Below are positions 37,591-45,514 of a stretch of DNA of 64,000 nt, one piece after another; position 1 is the first letter of the stretch, and each line of letters opens with the position of its first letter. The notes beneath the pieces are model-generated. The model was not told the origin of the DNA, searched no databases, and saw only the letters and a list, made by a program, of their open reading frames with translations. Origin of the DNA: Rhodobacteraceae bacterium HLUCCO07. GTDB taxonomy: Bacteria; Pseudomonadota; Alphaproteobacteria; Rhodobacterales; Rhodobacteraceae. The DNA is taken from assembly GCA_001314705.1 (NCBI GenBank), contig LJSU01000028.1:1-64000 (forward strand). The letters run 5' to 3'. The position numbers and the translations under genes were made by a program.

Positions 37591-38285
37591 CCCCCGAACG
37601 CAAGCGCCCGGCCCAGCGTGATCTCCTGCGGCGAAATCCGGCAGTCGAAGGCCATCACCTCGACCCCTGCCGCCCGTGCGCGTTCCAGCCCCGCGGCATA
37701 GTCGGGGTCGATATCGCCCGCGATGCCGACGGCCGCGCAATCGGTGCGCTGGACGAGGTAGAGCATCACCGCCCGCGCGCCCGCCTGCGCCACCTTCGAC
37801 AACTCTTCGAGATGCCGCAGGCCCCGCGCCGTGCGCGCGTCGGGAAACTCGGCCAGCCCCGCCGCGCGGCAAAGCGTCACCGACTTGACCTCGACATAGA
37901 TGTCCGGCCCCGCGCCCGAGAGCAGGAAATCGACGCGGCTCTTCTCGCCGTATTTCACCTCCGGTCGCACCACCGGCGCCTTGAGCCCCGGCACCTCGCC
38001 CGCCATCAGCGCCGATTTCAGCGCCCGGTTCGGCACCGATGTGTCGACCCCGGTGAAATGCCCGTTCTCGTGATCCACGAGCCGCCAGCCGTATTTGAGC
38101 TTTTTCTTCGGATCGTCATTCGGTTCGACCCAGATCTTCGTGCCTTCCTCGGCCAGCCCCATCATGCTCCCCGGATTGGCGCAATGCGCCGTGACCTCGC
38201 GCCCGTCCGCCAGCCTGATGTCGGCCAGGAACCGCTTGTAGCGCCGGATCAGCCGGGCCGGTTCAAGAGGGGTTTGAAAGCGCAT
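37587..38285 (-). CDS. sfsA: SfsA (DNA/RNA nuclease / sugar fermentation stimulation protein)
   Basis: A 232-residue protein of the SfsA family, whose members bind DNA and have a restriction-endonuclease-like core. Signatures are FLADIRLADGREVTAHCANPGSM (20-42), SRVDFLL and VEVKSVTLCR (core motif with the likely catalytic Asp, Glu and Lys). Start ATG 38285 is preferred over 38357 since MRFQTPLEPARLIRRYKRF is the usual beginning. Confidence 0.9.
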   Translation of the reverse strand: MRFQTPLEPARLIRRYKRFLADIRLADGREVTAHCANPGSMMGLAEEGTKIWVEPNDDPKKKLKYGWRLVDHENGHFTGVDTSVPNRALKSALMAGEVPGLKAPVVRPEVKYGEKSRVDFLLSGAGPDIYVEVKSVTLCRAAGLAEFPDARTARGLRHLEELSKVAQAGARAVMLYLVQRTDCAAVGIAGDIDPDYAAGLERARAAGVEVMAFDCRISPQEITLGRALAFGG

Positions 38286-38344
38286 GGGCTTGGCCCTATA
38301 CCGACCCCATGCATCGTTCAAGTGCGCCACGCGAAGGAGGCCCC

Positions 38345-39076
38345 ATGCCCAACCCAACTGCCGCCATGCTCGTCATCGGGGATGAGATCCTCTCGGGGCG
38401 CACCCGCGACGCCAACATGCACCACCTCGCAGGTGCATTGAACAAGATCGGCATCGACCTCAAGGAGGTGCGCGTGGTCTCCGACGAGGCCCCGGCCATC
38501 ACGGCCGCGGTCAAGGCGCTCAGCGCCGGGTTCGACCATCTCTTCACCTCGGGCGGGATCGGGCCCACCCATGACGACATCACTGCCGATTGCGTCGCCG
38601 CCGCGTTCGACCTTCCCATCGACATCCGCGACGATGCCCGCGCCGTGCTTCAGGCCCATTACGAGCGCACCGGGACCGAGCTGAACGAGGCGCGCCTGCG
38701 CATGGCCCGCATCCCCGAGGGGGCGACCCTCATCGACAACCCGATCTCGGCGGCACCCGGTTTCACCATCGGAAACACCCATGTCATGGCCGGTGTGCCA
38801 CAGATATTCGAGGCGATGGTGGCCAGCGTGCTGCCCACCCTCACCGGCGGCGCGCCGCTCCTGAGCCAGAGCCTGCGCGTCGAGCGGGGCGAGGGCGACA
38901 TCGCCGGCCCCCTGCGCAAGCTGGCCGAAGAGTTTCCCGATCTCTCCTTCGGCTCCTATCCCTATTCCCATTCCGGGGCCTTCGGCGCGCATATCGTGAT
39001 CCGCGGCCATGATGGCGCCCGGCTCGACGCGGCGATGCAGGCGCTTTCAAGGCTGTTCCCCGATGCCGCTTCCTGA
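38345..39076 (+). CDS. CinA-like competence/damage-inducible protein A
   Basis: A 243-residue molybdopterin-binding (MoCF_biosynth) domain protein. AMLVIGDEILSGRTRDANMHHLAG and LFTSGGIGPTHDDITADCVAAAF are CinA signatures. It corresponds to the N-terminal CinA domain only and lacks the C-terminal nicotinamide-nucleotide deamidase. Overlaps the GNAT gene by 14 bases. AAGGAGG upstream fixes the start. Confidence 0.88.
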   Translation: MPNPTAAMLVIGDEILSGRTRDANMHHLAGALNKIGIDLKEVRVVSDEAPAITAAVKALSAGFDHLFTSGGIGPTHDDITADCVAAAFDLPIDIRDDARAVLQAHYERTGTELNEARLRMARIPEGATLIDNPISAAPGFTIGNTHVMAGVPQIFEAMVASVLPTLTGGAPLLSQSLRVERGEGDIAGPLRKLAEEFPDLSFGSYPYSHSGAFGAHIVIRGHDGARLDAAMQALSRLFPDAAS

Positions 39077-39788
39077 CGCAGAGACGCTTTACCGCGTCAC
39101 CGACGGCACATGGCCCGCCGCGCACTATTCCGAAACCGATGCCTTTACCTTCCGCGAAGGGCAGGGCGGCGGCCAGCGGGTCAGCGCCACCACCGCCAAA
39201 CGCCCCGTCACCGTGGACGAACTGGCCGAGGCCGAGGCCACCATGCGCAGCATGGGCCAGCCCTGCCTCTTCATGATCCGCGCAGGCCAGGACGCGCTCG
39301 ATGCCCAGCTTGCGGCCCGCGGCTATGACGTGGTCGATCCGGTCAATCTCTATGCCACGCCGCTCGAGAGCCTGACCGGTGAGCCCGTGCCCCCCGTAAC
39401 CGCCATCCCGGTCTGGGAGCCGCTGGCGATCATGCACGACATCTGGGCAAAGGGCGGGATCGGGCCGGCGCGGATCGCCGTGATGCACCGCGCCGCGGAC
39501 CCCAAGACCTCGATCATCGCGCGCTGGAACGACCATCCCGGCGGCGTCGCCTTCGTCGCCATTCACGAGCGGATCGCCATGGTCCACGCGCTTGAACTGC
39601 TGGCCCATCAGCGCGGGCAGGGGCTTGGAAAATGGGTGATGCGCCGCGCCGCGTTCTGGGCCGCGCGCCACGGCGCCACCCACATCTCGGCCGCCTGCAC
39701 CCAAGCCAACGCTGCGGCAAATGCGCTCTATGCTTCCCTTGGAATGACCCTTGTGGGACAGTATCACTATCGCAAACGGAAAGGCTGA
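39063..39788 (+). CDS. GNAT family N-acetyltransferase
   Basis: A 241-residue protein with a GNAT fold in its C-terminal half. The acetyl-CoA motif is LAHQRGQGLGKWVMRRAAFWAARHGA (about 180-205), followed by AACTQANAAANALYASLGM, the usual end of motif B. The N-terminal half is less typical and may be a degenerate GNAT repeat. Substrate unknown. Sits in a compact rightward run with the CinA-like and AhpD-like genes. Confidence 0.82.
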   Translation: MPLPDAETLYRVTDGTWPAAHYSETDAFTFREGQGGGQRVSATTAKRPVTVDELAEAEATMRSMGQPCLFMIRAGQDALDAQLAARGYDVVDPVNLYATPLESLTGEPVPPVTAIPVWEPLAIMHDIWAKGGIGPARIAVMHRAADPKTSIIARWNDHPGGVAFVAIHERIAMVHALELLAHQRGQGLGKWVMRRAAFWAARHGATHISAACTQANAAANALYASLGMTLVGQYHYRKRKG

Positions 39789-39790
39789 AC

Positions 39791-40360
39791 ATGAGCAAGG
39801 ACCAACCCACCGCCCTCGATCTGCCGATGGTCGATCCGCTGCCCGAGAAAACGCAGAAATATTTCGACATCTGCCAGGACAAGCTGGGCCTCGTGCCGAA
39901 CGTTCTGAAATCCTATGCCTTCGACATCGACAAGCTCAACGCCTTCACCGCGCTCTACAACGACCTGATGCTGGGCGAGTCGGGCCTGTCGAAGCTCGAA
40001 CGCGAGATGATCGCGGTCGCGGTCTCCTCGATCAACAAGTGTTTCTACTGCCTCACCGCGCATGGCCAGGCGGTGCGGGCCCTGTCGGGCGACCCGATCC
40101 TGGGCGAGATGATGGTGATGAACTGGCGCGTGGCCGATCTAGACGACCGCCAATACGCGATGCTCGAATTCGCCGAGATGATGACCGTCGCGAGCCACAA
40201 GATCGAAGAGAAACACCGCGCCCGGCTGCGCGAGGTCGGGTTCAGCGACCGCGACATCTGGGACATCGCCAATGTCGCCGGGTTCTACAACATGACCAAC
40301 CGCGTGGCCTCGGCCACAGACATGCGGCCGAATGACGAATATCACGCGCAAGCGCGCTGA
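39791..40360 (+). CDS. Peroxidase-related AhpD-like enzyme
   Basis: A 189-residue carboxymuconolactone-decarboxylase/AhpD-fold protein. The redox motif is CFYCLTAHG (Cys84, Cys87, His91), the CxxCxxxH peroxidase signature. Length and the C-terminal NMTNRVASATDMRPNDEY fit the uncharacterised peroxidase-related subfamily. Starts 2 bases after the GNAT stop. The next gene overlaps by 29 bases. Confidence 0.88.
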   Translation: MSKDQPTALDLPMVDPLPEKTQKYFDICQDKLGLVPNVLKSYAFDIDKLNAFTALYNDLMLGESGLSKLEREMIAVAVSSINKCFYCLTAHGQAVRALSGDPILGEMMVMNWRVADLDDRQYAMLEFAEMMTVASHKIEEKHRARLREVGFSDRDIWDIANVAGFYNMTNRVASATDMRPNDEYHAQAR

Positions 40361-41336
40361 CCCGGGTCGGGTCCTTGCCCTGGTCCTGACACTGGGCCTT
40401 GCCCTCGTTCTTGTCGGGGGCGCGGCGCGGGCCGTCGACCTTGCCGTGCCGTCCAATGCGCAGCTGACCCTCGAACGGATCAGCGCACGGGACAGTTATG
40501 GCGTGGCGACCGGCCCGGCTCTCGATGGCCGTGTACCCACGACCGCCGCCGAAGGCCAGGTGGCGCGCCGGTCCTGGAGGATCGACGCGCAGGGGCTGAG
40601 CACGCTGCAATTGATGGCGCCGCTGCGCGATCAACTGGTCGATGCCGGTTACGAGATCCTCTTTGAATGTGCCGCGGCCGATTGTGGCGGGTTCGATTTC
40701 CGCTTCGCGCTCGAGGTGATTCCCGCGCCGGACATGCATGTCGACCTGTTCGATTTCCGCTATCTCGCCGCAAGGCATGACGATCGCGACGGAAGGGTGA
40801 GCCATGCCGTGCTGCTGACCAGCCGAACCGAGACAGCGGGTTTCGTGCAGGTGGTCCAGATCGTGCCCGCAGATGAGGAGACGCCGCAAAGCGCGGGCGG
40901 CGACCGGCCGGCCCTGGGGCCGGGGGACAGCGCGGCGCCGGAAGAAGGCGACACGCCGCTGCCAGTCGCGGTCGCGCTTGAACGCAATGGCCATGCGGTT
41001 CTGTCGGACCTCGCCTTCGAAACCGGCTCGTCCAACCTCGGGCCGGGAGAATTCGCCTCGCTCGCGGCGCTTGCCGACTATCTTCTCGCCGATCCCGACC
41101 GAAGGATCGCGCTGGTTGGACATACCGATGCGGTGGGCGGCCTCGACGGCAACATCGCGCTGTCGAAACGGCGCGCGGCCTCGGTACTTGAACGTCTTGC
41201 CACGGATCTCGGGGTGCCCCGATCCCAGATGGAGGCCGAAGGCGTGGGTTATCTCGCGCCGTTCACCACCAACCTGAGCCCCGAAGGCCGCGAGATCAAC
41301 CGCCGGGTCGAGGCGGTGCTGCTCAATACCGAATGA
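40332..41336 (+). CDS. OmpA family protein
   Basis: A 334-residue protein with an N-terminal signal (about 10-34) and a C-terminal OmpA/peptidoglycan-binding domain (about 230-330): LSDLAFETGSSNLGPGE, GHTDAVGGLDGNIALSKRRAASV and GREINRRVEAV are the conserved positions. The middle part (35-225) matches no fold I recognise. Likely a periplasmic, wall-associated protein. The composite repeat begins 6 bases after the stop. Confidence 0.85.
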   Translation: MTNITRKRADPGRVLALVLTLGLALVLVGGAARAVDLAVPSNAQLTLERISARDSYGVATGPALDGRVPTTAAEGQVARRSWRIDAQGLSTLQLMAPLRDQLVDAGYEILFECAAADCGGFDFRFALEVIPAPDMHVDLFDFRYLAARHDDRDGRVSHAVLLTSRTETAGFVQVVQIVPADEETPQSAGGDRPALGPGDSAAPEEGDTPLPVAVALERNGHAVLSDLAFETGSSNLGPGEFASLAALADYLLADPDRRIALVGHTDAVGGLDGNIALSKRRAASVLERLATDLGVPRSQMEAEGVGYLAPFTTNLSPEGREINRRVEAVLLNTE

Positions 41337-41342
41337 TTGCGC

Positions 41343-41390
41343 CGCGGCTTCGCCGCGTCGCGGCGGGGCCTCGCTTCGCTCGGCCCGGGC
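41343..41390. repeat. Composite GC-rich repeat, copy 1
   Basis: The 35 bases 41356-41390 match 45391-45425 with a single difference. Just before, CGCGGC-TTC-GCCGCG forms a 6-bp hairpin; in copy 2 the same place is CGTGGC-TGC-GCCACG, a compensatory pair change that keeps the stem. Confidence 0.75.
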
Positions 41391-41448
41391 GAAACCGGGC
41401 GATCGGGCCCGGATATCCATCGTTCGGCATGCATGAAGGACGGTGCGG

Positions 41449-41471
41449 ATGAGTATTTTTGCCAAGAAAGA
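41449..41471. repeat. Dispersed ATGAGTATTTTT element, copy 2
   Basis: ATGAGTATTTTTGCCAAGAAAGA matches 45465-45487 with one difference and resembles the left arm at 1264-1286. It lies 58 bases after the composite repeat. Confidence 0.7.
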
Positions 41472-41540
41472 ACCCATGCTGCCCTGTGCCAGCGCACGGT
41501 GCGTTTACCGCTTCGGGGCCAGCCCAGGCGGTAGCGTGGC

Positions 41541-41581
41541 GGTGCACGCCCGGCAGCCGGGCCGCAGCCGCAGGTCACCCC
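41541..41581. repeat. Dispersed GGCAGCCGG repeat, copy C
   Basis: GGTGCACGCCCGGCAGCC, then GCAGCCG and GGTCACCCC, with GTTAAC 25 bases on. The GGTGCAC and TCACCCC arms are shorter than in copies B and D. Confidence 0.55.
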
Positions 41582-41643
41582 GTGGTTTCGTGACCATGTT
41601 GCGGCGTTAACCCCGCCGGGCGCCGGGTCAGGGGAATCGCAAT

Positions 41644-41676
41644 GAAAAATTGGCTCCGAACGGGTCCGGAGCCAAT
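41644..41676 (-). terminator. Intrinsic terminator of the LysR gene
   Basis: On the minus strand ATTGGCTCCG (41676-41667) pairs perfectly with CGGAGCCAAT (41658-41649) across an 8-base loop, followed by a T run. It lies 50 bases past the LysR stop codon. Confidence 0.88.
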
Positions 41677-41725
41677 CGAGGTGGGGGCCGGCACAGGGAT
41701 GCGGCCCCTTGGGGAAAGGCGAGGT

Positions 41726-42631
41726 CTACCAGTCGCTCGGGCCCTTTTCGGCGAAGGCATGGACCAGAAAGTCGATGAAGGCGCGGACCTTGGGCTGGGT
41801 GAAACGGCCCGGCGGATAGACCGCGTAGATGCCCTGGGTCTCGATCGGCAGATCGGGAATCACGTCCTCGACCAGCCCCTGTTTCATCGCACCGGCATAG
41901 AGAAAGCTGGGAAGATAGGCGATACCGAGGCCGGAAATCGCCGCGTTCAGAAGGCTTTGCCCGTCATTCACGCTCAGCCAGCCGGCGGTGCGGATCTGGC
42001 GCTTTTCGCCCGATGGTGCGGTGATCTTCCACACGTTTCCCGCCGATTGGTTCGAGTAGTGCAGCAGCTTGTGTTCGTTCAGATCGTCGATCCGTTCCGG
42101 GCGGCCATAGCGCTCGAAATACTCGGGGCTGGCGATCATCCGCCGGGTGGTTTCGGTCAGCTTGCGCGCGCGCAGGGTCGAATCCTCGAGCTCGCCGATG
42201 CGAATCGCCATGTCGAATCCTTCCGAGATCAGTTCGACGTAACGGTTGTTCAACACCATATTAACCGTGATGTCGGGAAAATCGGCCAGGAAATCACCCA
42301 GGATCGGGCTCAGATGATTCACCCCGAAATCGGTCGCGACGGAAATCCGCAACAGGCCCGAAGGGTCCGACTGCATCGAGGAGACCAGCGCATCCGCCTC
42401 GCCCGCGTCGTTCAGCACGCGCCGCGCGCGGTCGTAATAGGCCAGCCCGATTTCCGTCGGGCTCACACGGCGCGTGGTCCGGTTCAGGAGCCGCGCACCC
42501 AACCGCGCTTCGAGCGAGGAGACATGTTTCGAGACGGCGGATTTCGAGATTCCCATCTTCTTGGCGGCATCGGTGAACCCCCCCTGGTCCACGACTGTCG
42601 CGAAGGCTTCCATTTCAGTCAGACGGTCCAT
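41726..42631 (-). CDS. LysR family transcriptional regulator
   Basis: A 301-residue LTTR: winged helix-turn-helix at 1-60 (MEAFATVVDQGGFTDAAKKMGISKSAVSKHVSSLEARLG) and an effector domain from about 90 (LRISVATDFGVNHLSPILGDFLADFPDI). The subgroup with RLLNRTTRRVSPTEIG resembles AaeR/CrgA-like regulators. Targets unknown: no divergent gene lies beside it, and the gene upstream (nfeD) ends 152 bases away on the same strand. Confidence 0.9.
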   Translation of the reverse strand: MDRLTEMEAFATVVDQGGFTDAAKKMGISKSAVSKHVSSLEARLGARLLNRTTRRVSPTEIGLAYYDRARRVLNDAGEADALVSSMQSDPSGLLRISVATDFGVNHLSPILGDFLADFPDITVNMVLNNRYVELISEGFDMAIRIGELEDSTLRARKLTETTRRMIASPEYFERYGRPERIDDLNEHKLLHYSNQSAGNVWKITAPSGEKRQIRTAGWLSVNDGQSLLNAAISGLGIAYLPSFLYAGAMKQGLVEDVIPDLPIETQGIYAVYPPGRFTQPKVRAFIDFLVHAFAEKGPSDW

Positions 42632-42783
42632 GCTCGATCCCTCGGTGTATTCTTGGTCAGTCCCCGGTATGGCCGTGGAATGGGGCAGAATACGGGCGCG
42701 GATGCGATAATATCGGGGATTTGCGGCGGATCGTTGAGGAGGCGGAAACAGGGAAACAGAAGTTTCGTAAGCTCTCGCCCCGA

Positions 42784-43074
42784 CTAGTCCTCGTTGATGT
42801 CACGGTCCCAGATGCGGGTCTGACCCTTGCGCACGCCCACGACCTTGCGCATCACCAGCCAGGCCAAGAGCGAGAATATCGCGAACATCAGGACCATCAT
42901 GGAAAGCGAGCCGCCGAGCCATGCGGCCACCCCGCCGCCCCAGAGCAGCAGGACCCCGATTACCGCTGCGCCAACGGCAAAGCCGAGGAACACGTAACCC
43001 GGCGCCAGAACCTCGAGAATGGCCAGGACGATCGCCCCGGCCATCCATACCCACCAGACATCCCAGCCCATCAC
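42784..43074 (-). CDS. NfeD-like membrane protein
   Basis: A 96-residue short NfeD protein with three hydrophobic segments (WVWMAGAIVLAILEVLAPGYVFLGFAVGAAVIGVLLL and MMVLMFAIFSLLAWLVM). It lacks the C-terminal OB domain or has only a remnant. It overlaps the upstream SPFH gene by 4 bases (ATGA), the usual stomatin-NfeD pairing. Confidence 0.88.
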   Translation of the reverse strand: MMGWDVWWVWMAGAIVLAILEVLAPGYVFLGFAVGAAVIGVLLLWGGGVAAWLGGSLSMMVLMFAIFSLLAWLVMRKVVGVRKGQTRIWDRDINED

Positions 43075-43964
43075 TTGCCCCCTTTGAGCATCCGGAAGGC
43101 ATCGGTAAAGGCATCGACCGCGTTCGCAGGCAGGATGACGGTCTGCTGGCCTTCGCCGGCCGCCACACTGGCCAGCGCCTCGACCTGCTTGAGTGCCACG
43201 TTGTATTGCGCCGCCTCCATGCCGTTATCCTGGATCGCCGCGGCCACCGCGCTGGTGGCATAGGCTTCGGCATCGGCGGTGATGCGCCGCGCCTTGGCGG
43301 CCTGTTCGGCGGCGTAAAGCTCGGCATCGGCCTGAAGCTCGACCGCGCGGCGCTTGCCCTCGGCCTCCATCACCACCGCGCGCCGGGCGCGCTCGGCATT
43401 GAGCTGCTGCAGCATGGCCTGTCGCGTCGCCTCGTCGAGATTGACATCAAGGATCTCGGCGCGCGTCACCTCGATCCCCCAGCTATCCACCGCGTCCTCG
43501 ACATTGGACTTGATCTCGGCGATGAGTTCCGAACGGTTCGACTGCACCTCGTCGAGCTCCATCCGCCCGATCGCGGCCCGCACGATCCCCGCCACGGTGG
43601 TCGCGATCGCGCCATCGACATCGCGGATGCGGTACACCGTCTTTTCCGGCTCGATGATGCGATAGAACACGCTGGTTTCCACCTGCACCAGCACGTTGTC
43701 CGAGGTGATCGCATCCTGCATCGCATCCGGCAATTGCCGCTCGAGGATCGAAATCTTGTGCCGAACCTGGTCAAGAAACGGCACGATGAAGTTGATCCCC
43801 GGCCCAAGCACCGCGCGCAGCCGCCCGAACCGTTCGACCACGTGCTTTTCCGATTGCGGCACGATCCGCACCCCCAGAAGGATGCACAGGATGATGAAAC
43901 CGGCGAGCAGCAGCCAGACAAGTCCGCTGCCCTGGGATTCGGCCAGGATCTGATCGGGGTTCAT
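43071..43964 (-). CDS. SPFH/stomatin-like protein (QmcA type)
   Basis: A 297-residue protein: one N-terminal membrane helix (about 17-33), an SPFH domain (VPQSEKHVVERFGRLRAVLGPGINFIVPFLDQV onward), and an alanine/glutamate-rich coiled coil (about 190-260). It oligomerises in the inner membrane with NfeD; members influence membrane microdomains or the FtsH protease. ATG 43964 has AAGGA at good spacing; ATG 43973 is also in frame. Divergent from dinB across 145 bases. Confidence 0.9.
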   Translation of the reverse strand: MNPDQILAESQGSGLVWLLLAGFIILCILLGVRIVPQSEKHVVERFGRLRAVLGPGINFIVPFLDQVRHKISILERQLPDAMQDAITSDNVLVQVETSVFYRIIEPEKTVYRIRDVDGAIATTVAGIVRAAIGRMELDEVQSNRSELIAEIKSNVEDAVDSWGIEVTRAEILDVNLDEATRQAMLQQLNAERARRAVVMEAEGKRRAVELQADAELYAAEQAAKARRITADAEAYATSAVAAAIQDNGMEAAQYNVALKQVEALASVAAGEGQQTVILPANAVDAFTDAFRMLKGGK

Positions 43965-44109
43965 GAGAAACATCCTTTTCCAACAACGAAAACCTGCCCT
44001 GATAATGCGGTTTTGGGACGGAAAGGAAAGCCCAGGCGCATCAGCGGAACAATTTTGCGGATGTGCTCGCCTCTGGCGCGGCGCAGCGAAGGGGCGTATC
44101 CTGCTTTCC

Positions 44110-45363
44110 ATGCCCGCGCTTTGCCGTTCCTGCCTGCACAGTTTTGACCAAGGGCCGCGCTGCCCGGCCTGCCACAGCCCGCATGTGCGCGCCCATCCCG
44201 AGCTTTTCACGCTCTCGATCGCGCATATGGATTGCGATGCCTTCTATGCCTCGGTCGAGAAACGCGACAATCCCGACCTTGCCTCCAAACCCGTGATCAT
44301 CGGCGGCGGGCGGCGCGGCGTGGTCTCGACCGCCTGTTACATCGCCCGCATCCGTGGCGTGAAATCGGCCATGCCCATGTTCCAGGCGCTGAAGCTCTGC
44401 CCCGATGCGGTGGTGCTCCCGCCCCGGATGAAACTTTATGCCCAAGTTTCGCGCGAGATCCGCAAGATGATGGAGGACTTGACCCCCGCGATCGAGCCGC
44501 TCTCGCTCGACGAGGCGTTTCTCGATCTGACCGGCACCGCGCGGCTGCACGGGCATCCCCCGGCGGTGATGCTGGCGCGGCTGGTCCGGCGGATGAAGGA
44601 CGAGCTGGGCGTGACCGGCTCGATCGGGCTCTCGCACAACAAGTTCCTGGCCAAGATTGCCTCGGACCTCGACAAGCCGAGCGGGTTTTCGGTGATCGGC
44701 AAGGCGGAAACCGCTGCCTTTCTGCATGACAAGCCGGTGCGGATGATCTGGGGCGTGGGGCAGGCGATGCAGGCGCAACTGGACAAGGCGGGGATTCACC
44801 GCTTTTCCGACCTGCTCAGATGGGACAAGCGTGACCTGCATGCCCGGTTCGGCGCGATCGGCGACCGGCTCTATCACCTTGCGCGCGGCGAGGACCGGCG
44901 CCGCGTCTCCGCCAATGCGCCGGTCAAGTCGATCTCGAACGAGACCACGTTCTTCGAGGATACCTCGGACCCCGACCTGCTCGACGGGCATATCTGGCGG
45001 CTGGCCGAGAATGTCTCGGACCGGGCGAAGGCGCGGGCGCTTGCAGGGCGGGTGGTGACACTCAAGCTCAAGCGCGCCAACCACACGTCCCTCACCCGCC
45101 GGGTGAGCCTGCGCGACGGCACGCAGATGGCCGACAGGATCTATCGCACTGCAAGGGCACTGTTCGAGGCGGTGGGGGACCAGGGGCCGTACCGGCTGAT
45201 CGGGGTGGGGATTTCCGATCTTGTCGCGGAGGCCGAGGCCGACCGGGCGCCCGACCTGCTCGATCCCGGCGCGGCCCGGCGCAGCGGGGCGGAACGGGCC
45301 AGCGATGCCATTCGTGCGCGCTTTGGCCCCGGTGCGATCCGCAAGGGGCGGTCGCTGCGCTGA
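44110..45363 (+). CDS. dinB: DNA polymerase IV with N-terminal zinc ribbon
   Basis: A 417-residue Y-family translesion polymerase. Residues 5-21 have CRSC...CPAC (Cys5, Cys8, Cys18, Cys21), a zinc-ribbon extension absent from E. coli DinB. The palm follows: AHMDCDAFYASVEKRDNP with Asp41 and Asp43, and LSLDEAFLDLTG with the metal-binding Asp-Glu. The little-finger domain is complete. The extension is typical of Rhodobacterales DinB in my recollection. No clear LexA box is visible upstream; only a half-site GAAC at about 44046. Confidence 0.9.
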   Translation: MPALCRSCLHSFDQGPRCPACHSPHVRAHPELFTLSIAHMDCDAFYASVEKRDNPDLASKPVIIGGGRRGVVSTACYIARIRGVKSAMPMFQALKLCPDAVVLPPRMKLYAQVSREIRKMMEDLTPAIEPLSLDEAFLDLTGTARLHGHPPAVMLARLVRRMKDELGVTGSIGLSHNKFLAKIASDLDKPSGFSVIGKAETAAFLHDKPVRMIWGVGQAMQAQLDKAGIHRFSDLLRWDKRDLHARFGAIGDRLYHLARGEDRRRVSANAPVKSISNETTFFEDTSDPDLLDGHIWRLAENVSDRAKARALAGRVVTLKLKRANHTSLTRRVSLRDGTQMADRIYRTARALFEAVGDQGPYRLIGVGISDLVAEAEADRAPDLLDPGAARRSGAERASDAIRARFGPGAIRKGRSLR

Positions 45364-45377
45364 GCGAGGGTTTGCGC

Positions 45378-45425
45378 CGTGGCTGCGCCACGTCGCGGCG
45401 GGGCCTCGCTGCGCTCGGCCCGGGC
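45378..45425. repeat. Composite GC-rich repeat, copy 2
   Basis: The hairpin CGTGGC-TGC-GCCACG precedes a 35-base block (45391-45425) that differs from copy 1 at one base. It begins 15 bases after the dinB stop, as copy 1 begins 6 bases after the OmpA-like gene, suggesting that the element sits at 3' ends of genes. Confidence 0.75.
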
Positions 45426-45464
45426 AGCGTGACCCCGGCAGGCGCCCCCGGTGATGTCTGAAGA

Positions 45465-45487
45465 ATGAGTATTTTTCCCAAGAAAGA
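45465..45487. repeat. Dispersed ATGAGTATTTTT element, copy 3
   Basis: ATGAGTATTTTTCCCAAGAAAGA, 39 bases after composite repeat copy 2, in the 151-base gap between convergent dinB and the citrate synthase gene. Confidence 0.7.
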
Positions 45488-45514
45488 GACAGGGGTGCTT
45501 TTGCAGGGGAGCCG

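Larger units (their letters stand above)
41337..41725. other. Repeat-rich intergenic region (OmpA-like / LysR)
   Basis: This 389-base gap between convergent genes has no credible ORF. In order it holds a hairpin and composite repeat (41343-41390), an ATGAGTATTTTT element (41449-41471), a GGCAGCCGG repeat (41541-41581) with GTTAAC (41606-41611), and the LysR terminator (41644-41676). Confidence 0.65.

Noticed and set aside
43965-44109. Possible LexA box upstream of dinB
   Set aside because: Only one GAAC half-site (near 44046) without a second GAAC at the 7-base spacing used in alphaproteobacteria.
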